From NCBI RefSeq assembly GCF_000237995.1, contig NC_016605.1, positions 682,001-746,000 of the forward strand: 64,000 nucleotides of DNA, in the 5' to 3' direction. The stretch comes from Pediococcus claussenii ATCC BAA-344 (GTDB lineage: Bacteria; Bacillota; Bacilli; Lactobacillales; Lactobacillaceae). The translations under genes and the position numbers were made by a program. Shown here in pieces: positions 57,808 to 64,000 of the stretch. Each line of letters begins with the position of its first letter. The first letter of the stretch is position 1. The notes beneath the pieces were generated by a model that saw nothing but the letters and a program-made list of their open reading frames with translations, ran no database searches and was not told the DNA's origin.

Positions 57808-59171
57808 TGACAGATTTTAAAGATTTTAACTTGCGTCCCTTTTTATTGGATGCTGTAAAAGAGGCGGGGTTTAAGACGCCAACTCCCGTTCAGAAAAAAA
57901 TAATACCCTTGATTGCTGCTGGAAAAAGTGTTGTTGGTCAATCTCAAACTGGTAGTGGAAAAACACATGCTTTTTTGCTTCCAATTTTTAATCAAATTGA
58001 CCTATCACAAAATGCTATTCAAGCGGTTATTACAACGCCGAGTCGTGAACTAGCTTATCAGATTTATGAAGCTGCAAAACAGTTAGCGAGCAAATCAGAA
58101 ACTCCCATTGAAATTGGAAATTATGTGGGTGGAACTGATAAGCAACGCCAAATTGACAAATTGGGACATCATCAACCACAAATTATTATCGGTACTCCAG
58201 GACGAGTGCTCGATCTACTAAAAGCAGGTGCAATAAAGCTACGTCAGGTCAAGTATATGGTTGTTGATGAAGCTGATATGACTTTAGATATGGGATTCTT
58301 AAACGAGGTTGATCAAATTGCATCTAGCATGCCAGAAGATTTACAAATGCTTGTATTCTCAGCTACAATTCCTCAATCGGTAAATGAGTTTTTAAGAAGA
58401 TACATGGAAAATCCGGCGATTGAAGAAATTCCAACTGAAACAACAATTAGTCCAACCATTGATAATTATTTGATTTCTACTAAGGGTAGGGATAAGAATC
58501 AGCTGGTTTATAATTTACTAACAATGGGTGAACCGTATCTTGCGCTTGTATTCACTAATACTAAAGAGCGTGCTGATGAACTTACTGATTACTTGAAGCA
58601 ACAAGGCTTAAAGGTAGCAAAAATTCACGGCGGAATTCAGCCACGTGAAAGAAAACGAATTATGAAGTCGATTCATCGATTGGATTATCAATATGTTGTT
58701 GCAACCGATCTCGCCGCAAGGGGCATTGATATTGAAGGTGTTTCGCTTGTAATTAACGATGATATTCCAACAGAATCGGAGTTTTTTGTACACCGTGTTG
58801 GAAGAACTGGGCGAAATGGCATGAGTGGTACGGCAATCACGTTGTATAAGCCTAGTGAAGAACCAAAGATTCAAGAAGTAGAACGAATGGGTGTTAAGTT
58901 TGAGCCTAAAAATCTTGTAAAGGGCGAGTTAGTTGATACCTATGACCGTAATCGAAGAAATAAGCGTACTAAAGATAAGAAGCAATTAGATCCAACTTTG
59001 CTCGGCATGGTTAAGAAGAAGAAAAAGAAGATCAAGCCTGGATATAAGCGTCGCATTAGAAAAGCAATTTCAGAAAAAGAAGTTCGTGATCGTCGTGTTG
59101 AACAACATCAAGATTTTAGAGCAGCTAAGCGCGCCAAAATGAAACAGATGAGAGCTAAGCGTAATAGGTAA
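57807..59171 (+). CDS. cshB: DEAD-box RNA helicase CshB
   Basis: ATP-dependent RNA helicase, probably active in cold adaptation and RNA decay. The 454-residue product has the Q motif (GFKTPTPVQKKIIP), motif I SQTGSGKTHAF, TPSRELAYQ, VVDEADMTLDMGF, FSATIP, TDLAARGID and HRVGRTGRNG. The tail (about residues 390-454) is strongly basic (KKKKKKIKPGYKRRIRKA), as in CshB. It starts within the nrnA stop. alaS with a T-box follows. Confidence 0.92.
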   Translation: MTDFKDFNLRPFLLDAVKEAGFKTPTPVQKKIIPLIAAGKSVVGQSQTGSGKTHAFLLPIFNQIDLSQNAIQAVITTPSRELAYQIYEAAKQLASKSETPIEIGNYVGGTDKQRQIDKLGHHQPQIIIGTPGRVLDLLKAGAIKLRQVKYMVVDEADMTLDMGFLNEVDQIASSMPEDLQMLVFSATIPQSVNEFLRRYMENPAIEEIPTETTISPTIDNYLISTKGRDKNQLVYNLLTMGEPYLALVFTNTKERADELTDYLKQQGLKVAKIHGGIQPRERKRIMKSIHRLDYQYVVATDLAARGIDIEGVSLVINDDIPTESEFFVHRVGRTGRNGMSGTAITLYKPSEEPKIQEVERMGVKFEPKNLVKGELVDTYDRNRRNKRTKDKKQLDPTLLGMVKKKKKKIKPGYKRRIRKAISEKEVRDRRVEQHQDFRAAKRAKMKQMRAKRNR

Positions 59172-59172
59172 A

Positions 59173-59201
59173 TTGACTTTGATTTGTAAGTTTTCTATAA
59201 T
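59173..59201 (+). promoter_or_regulatory. Promoter of the alaS T-box leader
   Basis: TTGACT, 17-bp spacer, TATAAT, starting two bases after the cshB stop. Confidence 0.87.
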
Positions 59202-59207
59202 TTAAAT

Positions 59208-59415
59208 TTGTAAAGGGATATATGTTAGTTTGATGTTCTTCAGAGACGTTGTGTTTGGTGTGAGCAACGGAACAGGCGCTAATATGCTACCCTCAAGGAA
59301 AATTTCGCGGCTCAGCGTTATCGAGATTATAAGAGGTATACGATTAAACATCGTTGCAAGTAAAGTGGTACCGCGTTTCGGCGTCTTTATTATTTTACTG
59401 GCATCGGTGTTTTTA
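59208..59415 (+). promoter_or_regulatory. T-box riboswitch (alanine) controlling alaS
   Basis: The T-box sequence aagtggtaccgcg ends at 59375. Two Ala codons GCT (59278-59280 and 59286-59288) lie in the specifier region; I cannot decide between them. The expected terminator at 59378-59415 is weak: tcggcgtc / ggcatcgg pairs with three G-U and one A-C mismatch before a T5 run. Confidence 0.85.
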
Positions 59416-59429
59416 ATTTAGGAGGCAAT

Positions 59430-62066
59430 ATGGAACGTAAAACAAGTAGTGAAATTCGTAGAATGTACTTAGACTTCTTTAAAAGTAAGGGGCATGTTGT
59501 AGAACCAAGCGCTTCCCTAATACCACAGGATGATCCAACCTTACTCTGGATTAATTCTGGTGTGGCAACCATGAAAAAATATTTTGATGGTAGTGTTGTT
59601 CCTGACGTGCCACGTTTAACAAGTTCACAAAAAAGTATAAGAACTAATGATATTGAAAATGTTGGGCATACTGCAAGACATCACACTTTGTTTGAGATGC
59701 TTGGTAATTTTTCGGTTGGTGATTATTTCAAACAAGAGGCAATAACTTGGGCGTGGGAATTATTAACATCTAAAGATTGGTTTGGAATGGACCCAGATAG
59801 ACTATTTATAACGGTTTACCCAAAAGATCAAGAAGCTAAAAATATTTGGCTTGAGACTGGGGTTGATCCAACACACATTATTGAAGTCGAAGACAACTTC
59901 TGGGATATTGGTGAAGGCCCAAGTGGACCAGACTCTGAAATCTTTTATGATCGAGGAGAAAGCTTTAATAATCTAAAAGAGGATGATCCCGAAAACTATC
60001 CCGGTGGGGAAAATGAGCGTTGGCTTGAGATTTGGAACATTGTATTTTCACAATTTAATCATGAACCCGATGGAAGTTATCAACCATTACCACATAAAAA
60101 CATTGATACTGGTATGGGTCTAGAGCGAGTTGTTTCAGTGTTTCAAGATGCACCAACTAATTTTGAAACGGATCTATTTTTACCAATTATTCACAAAACA
60201 GAACAGTTAAGTGGGAAAAAATATGGAGATAGTAAAGAGCAAGATGTTTCATTCAAAGTAATTGCTGATCATGCTCGTGCTATTACTTTTGCAATTGGCG
60301 ATGGTGCAATCCCATCTAATGAAGGACGTGGATACGTTATCCGCCGTTTAATTCGTCGTGCGGTTATGCATGGAAAGAAATTAGGTATTGATGAAGCCTT
60401 TTTATTCAAATTAGTACCAGTTGTCGGCGATATTATGAAGGACTATTACCCCGAGGTGCTTGGTGAAAAAGAATATATTTCAAAGGTTGTTAAGTCTGAA
60501 GAGGATCGTTTTAATGAAACCTTAACAGACGGTATTCAATTATTGAATAATTTAATTGAAAAAGCCAAAGCCGACAGTTCAAATCAGATTTCTGGTAAGG
60601 ATGCTTTTAAGCTTTTTGATACTTACGGTTTCCCCTTAGAATTGGCTAAAGAGTATGCCGACGATGAGAATGTTAACATCAATGAAGAGGAATTTGAAAA
60701 TGAGATGCAACAACAAAAAAATCGTGCACGCTCGGCGCGATCAACCTCTGTATCAATGGGAGTACAGTCTGAATTATTGACAGATCTTAAAACCGAAAGT
60801 AAATATGTAGGTTATACGGATTTAAATGTTGATGGTGCCGTTCTTAAAGATATTATTCAAAATGATCAATTGGTAGATAAGGTTGAAACAGGTTCAGCAC
60901 AGGTTATTTTTGATGTAACGCCATTTTACGCTGAAATGGGTGGTCAGGTTGCAGATGTCGGCGAAATTAAAAACAGCGATGGTGAAGTAGTTGCAGAGGT
61001 TGAAGACGTACAACATGCCCCTAATGGCCAAAATTTACACACAATTAAGGTCTTACAAACAATGAGTAAAGAAGAATCTTATAATTTGGAAGTTAACCGA
61101 GTATTCCATTTGAAAGTTGAGAAAAATCATACTGCGACACATCTTTTAGATCAATCATTGCGTAACGTTTTAGGAGATCACACTCAACAGGCAGGATCTT
61201 TGGTTGAACCTGGGTATTTGCGCTTTGACTTTACTCACTTTGGTCAAGTTACTAATGAGGATCTTGCCAAGGTTGAAAAAATGGTTAACGATAAAATCTA
61301 TGAAGAAATTCAGGTTTCAACTGTCGAAACAGATCTTGAAAGTGCTAAAAAAATGGGGGCAATTGCCCTATTTAGTGAAAAGTATGGAAAAAGGGTTCGA
61401 GTTGTGAGCATTGGTGATTTTTCGATTGAATTTTGTGGTGGTACCCATGTGAAGAATACAAATGAAATTGGTTTATTTAAGATTGTTTCGGAATCTGGAG
61501 TGGGTGCTGGTGTTAGAAGAATCGAAGCAGTGACTTCGCAAGCAGCTTTCGAGTTCTTAACCTCCGAAGAAAACACTTTGAAGGAAACAGCTGGATTGTT
61601 GCGCGCTCCACAACTAAAAGATGTTCCTTCTAAAGTTGAACAGTTACAGAATTCGGTAAAAGATTTATCGCAACAAGTTCAAAAATTAGAAAATAAAGTT
61701 GCCTCAGAGCAGGCTGCAGATATTTTTAATAATGTTGAAACAATTGGTAACATCAAGGTTATTGCTGCAGAAGTTCAAGTTTCGGGTATGGAGCAGTTAA
61801 GGCAAATGGCTGATGATTGGAAGAACAAACAGTTATCGGATGTTTTAGTGTTAGGTGCCCAAGTTGGAGAAAAAGCTAATTTACTTGTTTCAGTTAGTGA
61901 GCAACAAGTTAAAAACGGAATTAAAGCTGGCGATATTATTAAACAAATTGCACCTAAGATCAACGGTGGTGGTGGTGGTCGTCCAAACATGGCCCAGGCC
62001 GGTGGATCAAACCCAGCAGGAATCCCAAATGCTTTGAAAATGTTACAAGAAGTTCTTGCCAATTAG
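59430..62066 (+). CDS. alaS: Alanyl-tRNA synthetase
   Basis: A class II synthetase of 878 residues. The N-terminal catalytic part has [33 protein letters not shown] and [10 protein letters not shown]. The editing domain has [12 protein letters not shown] and the zinc-site FCGGTHV. The C-terminal DHHA1/C-Ala part ends with a Gly-rich [14 protein letters not shown]. The length is normal. ATG 59430 follows aggaggca. It is controlled by the T-box upstream. Its own terminator is not evident before the ireB promoter. Confidence 0.97.
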   Translation: MERKTSSEIRRMYLDFFKSKGHVVEPSASLIPQDDPTLLWINSGVATMKKYFDGSVVPDVPRLTSSQKSIRTNDIENVGHTARHHTLFEMLGNFSVGDYFKQEAITWAWELLTSKDWFGMDPDRLFITVYPKDQEAKNIWLETGVDPTHIIEVEDNFWDIGEGPSGPDSEIFYDRGESFNNLKEDDPENYPGGENERWLEIWNIVFSQFNHEPDGSYQPLPHKNIDTGMGLERVVSVFQDAPTNFETDLFLPIIHKTEQLSGKKYGDSKEQDVSFKVIADHARAITFAIGDGAIPSNEGRGYVIRRLIRRAVMHGKKLGIDEAFLFKLVPVVGDIMKDYYPEVLGEKEYISKVVKSEEDRFNETLTDGIQLLNNLIEKAKADSSNQISGKDAFKLFDTYGFPLELAKEYADDENVNINEEEFENEMQQQKNRARSARSTSVSMGVQSELLTDLKTESKYVGYTDLNVDGAVLKDIIQNDQLVDKVETGSAQVIFDVTPFYAEMGGQVADVGEIKNSDGEVVAEVEDVQHAPNGQNLHTIKVLQTMSKEESYNLEVNRVFHLKVEKNHTATHLLDQSLRNVLGDHTQQAGSLVEPGYLRFDFTHFGQVTNEDLAKVEKMVNDKIYEEIQVSTVETDLESAKKMGAIALFSEKYGKRVRVVSIGDFSIEFCGGTHVKNTNEIGLFKIVSESGVGAGVRRIEAVTSQAAFEFLTSEENTLKETAGLLRAPQLKDVPSKVEQLQNSVKDLSQQVQKLENKVASEQAADIFNNVETIGNIKVIAAEVQVSGMEQLRQMADDWKNKQLSDVLVLGAQVGEKANLLVSVSEQQVKNGIKAGDIIKQIAPKINGGGGGRPNMAQAGGSNPAGIPNALKMLQEVLAN

Positions 62067-62079
62067 TTGAGTATATTCG

Positions 62080-62108
62080 TTGTGCTTTATTTAAAAATAA
62101 AGTAGAAT
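62080..62108 (+). promoter_or_regulatory. Promoter of ireB-ruvX-yrzB
   Basis: TTGTGC, 17-bp spacer, TAGAAT, 32 bases before the ireB ATG. Confidence 0.6.
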
Positions 62109-62139
62109 TACTATTAGTATGGAATAGGAGGTGCCAATA

Positions 62140-62421
62140 ATGGGAAAACTCGATGAAACAATGTTTTTTGATTTTGGTAATAGTCAGTCTGAAGATGTCC
62201 GTGAGACTTTAAAAACTGTGTACGATGCCCTTGCAGAGAAGGGATATAATCCAATTGACCAAATTGTTGGATATCTGATTTCTGGTGATCCAGCATATAT
62301 TCCCCGGCTAAATGATGCACGAAACTTAATTCGAAAACATCAACGTGATGAGATTATAGAAGAATTGGTGCGTTTCTACCTAGCAGATCAAGCAAAAGAT
62401 ACAGATAAGGACCAAAAGTAA
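62140..62421 (+). CDS. ireB: IreB family regulatory phosphoprotein (UPF0297)
   Basis: A 93-residue protein. In Enterococcus IreB is a substrate of the kinase IreK and a negative regulator of cephalosporin resistance. The sequence [41 protein letters not shown] and [18 protein letters not shown] is typical of UPF0297; the N-terminal Thr is in the phosphorylated position of the family. I chose ATG 62140 after taggaggtg; the GTG at 62131 is in the ribosome site. Its stop overlaps the ruvX start (taatg). Confidence 0.95.
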   Translation: MGKLDETMFFDFGNSQSEDVRETLKTVYDALAEKGYNPIDQIVGYLISGDPAYIPRLNDARNLIRKHQRDEIIEELVRFYLADQAKDTDKDQK

Positions 62422-62861
62422 TGCGGTTAATGGGATTAGACGTAGGATCAAGAACAGTTGGAATTGCAGTGAGTGACCAACTAGGTTGGACTGCCCAAGG
62501 AGTTGAAATCATCCGAATTAATGAGGATGAACAAAAATTTGGAATTGAACGTTTGAAGGAATTAGTTAATCAGTATGAAGTCGCTGGTTTTGTAATTGGA
62601 CTTCCAAAGAATATGAATAATTCTGAGGGACCCAGAGCAGAGGCTGCTCGTGATTATGGAAAATTAGTGACGGATACATTCGGTCTTCCAATTGATTTTC
62701 AAGATGAACGTTTAACAACTGTTGAAGCTGAACGAATGTTGGTTGAGCAGGCAGATACATCGCGATCAAAACGCAAAAAAGTAATTGATAAGTTAGCAGC
62801 TAGTTTAATTCTAGAAAACTACTTAGGTCGTCAAGGCAAGTTGCTTACTCAATTGAAATGA
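62421..62861 (+). CDS. ruvX: Putative pre-16S rRNA nuclease/Holliday junction resolvase RuvX (YqgF)
   Basis: A 146-residue RNase H-fold nuclease with [16 protein letters not shown] (first catalytic Asp), [29 protein letters not shown] and the final helix [16 protein letters not shown]. It is essential in several bacteria; the role in 16S rRNA 5' maturation is better supported than Holliday resolution. It starts in the ireB stop. yrzB follows after ten bases. Confidence 0.95.
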   Translation: MRLMGLDVGSRTVGIAVSDQLGWTAQGVEIIRINEDEQKFGIERLKELVNQYEVAGFVIGLPKNMNNSEGPRAEAARDYGKLVTDTFGLPIDFQDERLTTVEAERMLVEQADTSRSKRKKVIDKLAASLILENYLGRQGKLLTQLK

Positions 62862-62871
62862 GGAATGTCAG

Positions 62872-63177
62872 ATGAATAACAATGAGAATGAAGAAGAACA
62901 ACAAATTACCTTAGTGGATGATCATGGTAACGAAGAATTGTATAACGTATTGTTTACGTTTGACTCTGAAGACTACGGTCGGTCATACGTACTTCTATAT
63001 CCTTCAGAGTCAGCTGAAGATGAAGAAGTGGACATCCAGGCTTACGCGTTCACTCCCGATGAGAATCAGGACCTGGGTGAGGGTGAGTTAATTCCCATTG
63101 AATCAGATGACGAATGGGATATGGTTGAGGAAGTATTGAATACTTTTCTTGGTGATCAGGATGAAGACAACCAGTAG
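62872..63177 (+). CDS. yrzB: DUF1292 family protein (YrzB)
   Basis: A 101-residue very acidic soluble protein with the DUF1292 pattern [33 protein letters not shown] and a C-terminal [12 protein letters not shown]. The function is unknown. It is the third gene of the conserved ireB-ruvX-yrzB set. ATG 62872 follows gaggaatg. A terminator follows before mutS2. Confidence 0.93.
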   Translation: MNNNENEEEQQITLVDDHGNEELYNVLFTFDSEDYGRSYVLLYPSESAEDEEVDIQAYAFTPDENQDLGEGELIPIESDDEWDMVEEVLNTFLGDQDEDNQ

Positions 63178-63225
63178 GTTGATGCATTCTGGAGTTGAAA
63201 ACCGTATGAAATAATTGTTCGGATA

Positions 63226-63270
63226 AAAGAAGGGCTGCAGCAAAACATTGTTTTGTCACAGTCCTCTTTT
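63226..63270 (+). terminator. Terminator after yrzB
   Basis: aaagaagggctg-cagcaaaac / ttttgtcacagtcctctttt hairpin ending in T4; one or two mismatches. Confidence 0.75.
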
Positions 63271-63278
63271 GCTATAAT
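63270..63278 (+). promoter_or_regulatory. Extended -10 promoter of mutS2
   Basis: TGC-TATAAT right after the yrzB terminator, 17 bases before the mutS2 ATG. Confidence 0.65.
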
Positions 63279-63295
63279 AATTGATAGGAAAAAAT

Positions 63296-64000
63296 ATGAA
63301 TAATAAAATTTTAAAAACTTTAGAGTATTCAAAAATTAAAAGTGAAATAAATGAATTTATAGGAACAGCAAGTGGTAGAACAGAATTAAACGAAATGGTT
63401 CCTGCAGTTGAGCACAGTCTGGTTCAAAACGCGCTTACAGAGACATTGGACGCGGTTAATATCAATCGTGTTAAGGGAGGAATTCCGGTTCCACGGTTAG
63501 CAGATATTTCAGAAGCATTGAAACGTCTCAAGATTGATGCCGTTCTAAATGGACAGGAGTTATCCCAAATTGGTAATGTGCTACGTACGACCCGAAATGT
63601 CACTGATTTTTTTAGTGATTTGGAAAATGATGACCAACTGGACATGAGAATTTTGGATCAAACCTCTCAAGAGTTAGTGACTGTTCCAGATGTTGAACAA
63701 AGGCTTTCAAGATCACTTGAAGGAAACGGACATTTAACTAATGCAGCATCGCCTGATTTAGCATATTTACGGAGTACCATTACCAGAATTGAAAATGAAA
63801 TTCGACAAAAAATGGAAAAATTAACCCGCGGGAATAACGCTAAGTATTTGAGTGAACCGATTGTGACAATTCGTAATGAACGTTTCGTATTACCGGTTAA
63901 AACAGAATACCGTAGTAAGCTAGGCGGGGTTGTTCATGACCAAAGTGCTTCTGGTCAAACTCTGTATATTGAACCGGAAGCAGTAGTTGAGCTGAATAAC
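63296..64000 (+). CDS. mutS2: Endonuclease MutS2, N-terminal part (3' cut by window edge)
   Basis: The first 235 codons of MutS2, an ATPase/Smr nuclease that acts on recombination intermediates or collided ribosomes. The frame is open to the last base. It contains MNNKILKTLEYSKIKSEI, SPDLAYLRSTITRIENEI, NERFVLPVKTEYRSKLGGVVHDQSASGQTLYIEP, all characteristic of MutS2 and not MutS. The start at ATG 63296 follows ataggaaaa, a modest site, close behind an extended -10 box. The ATPase and Smr domains lie outside the window. Confidence 0.95.
   Translation, partial: MNNKILKTLEYSKIKSEINEFIGTASGRTELNEMVPAVEHSLVQNALTETLDAVNINRVKGGIPVPRLADISEALKRLKIDAVLNGQELSQIGNVLRTTRNVTDFFSDLENDDQLDMRILDQTSQELVTVPDVEQRLSRSLEGNGHLTNAASPDLAYLRSTITRIENEIRQKMEKLTRGNNAKYLSEPIVTIRNERFVLPVKTEYRSKLGGVVHDQSASGQTLYIEPEAVVELNN

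Noticed and set aside
59230-59421. 63-codon open frame before alaS
   Set aside because: It covers the alaS T-box leader; no ribosome site and no protein-like pattern.

Overview
The window is an AT-rich, low-GC Gram-positive chromosome segment that reads as a core-genome stretch of a lactic acid bacterium of the family Lactobacillaceae. The evidence is the gene order (atpDC, rodA; valS-folC-radC-mreCD; ymfFHI-rodZ-pgsA-cinA-recA-rny-mutSL-ruvAB-queA-tgt-yajC; dinB-nrnA-cshB-alaS-ireB-ruvX-yrzB-mutS2), the use of tRNA-sensing T-box leaders for amino acid genes, and a D-Ala ligase with the Phe signature of D-Ala-D-Lac ligases. mreB and minCD are absent from the locus where rod-shaped relatives carry them, and murA/mbl are absent beside rodA. 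This points to a coccoid genus such as Pediococcus. The genus is an inference, not a reading.

Layout. 1-3040: end of the F1Fo ATPase operon (atpD partial, atpC), then a DUF1146 protein, yidD, DUF2969 and rodA. 3059-5933: methionine T-box and metNIQ importer. 6140-10080: accessory block with a membrane-anchored EEP phosphodiesterase and a GntR/ABC/permease/DUF975 cassette. 10354-13899: amino acid permease (minus strand), a DUF2785 protein and an oxidoreductase. 14073-15813: ddl and tag. 15975-19713 (minus strand): usp, a small membrane protein, a 6S-like RNA, rarA, rpsD with its leader, and a free-Met-sulfoxide reductase. 19904-24778: ezrA, a cysteine desulfurase with thiI, and tpx. 24788-33907: T-box valS, folC, radC, mreC, mreD, then a histidine-type T-box with a polar amino acid ABC transporter. 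33995-41772: cls, the EF-P modification genes ymfF/ymfH/ymfI, rodZ, pgsA and cinA. 41774-55599: recA (SOS box), rny, a 126-bp palindromic element, mutS, mutL, ruvAB (SOS-like box), queA, tgt, yajC and zwf. 55687-64000: dinB, nrnA, cshB, T-box alaS, ireB, ruvX, yrzB and the start of mutS2, which runs off the window.

How the genes work together. Three themes recur. The first is DNA repair and recombination (tag, rarA, radC, recA, mutS/L, ruvAB, dinB, ruvX, mutS2), with SOS operators visible at recA and probably at ruvA. The second is cell envelope and shape (rodA, mreCD, rodZ, ezrA, ddl, pgsA, cls). The third is translation and tRNA modification or charging (valS, alaS, thiI, queA, tgt, rpsD, EF-P modification). 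Four T-box leaders with candidate specifiers for Met, Val, His and Ala each follow a TTGACN-17-bp-TAYANT promoter.

No tRNA, rRNA, insertion sequence, prophage or CRISPR array was found. No clearly novel multi-gene system was found. The most interesting items are non-coding: the 6S-like RNA, the large palindrome, operator/terminator overlaps and an unexplained structured element near 10150-10276. The pattern of lost shape genes is the other notable point.
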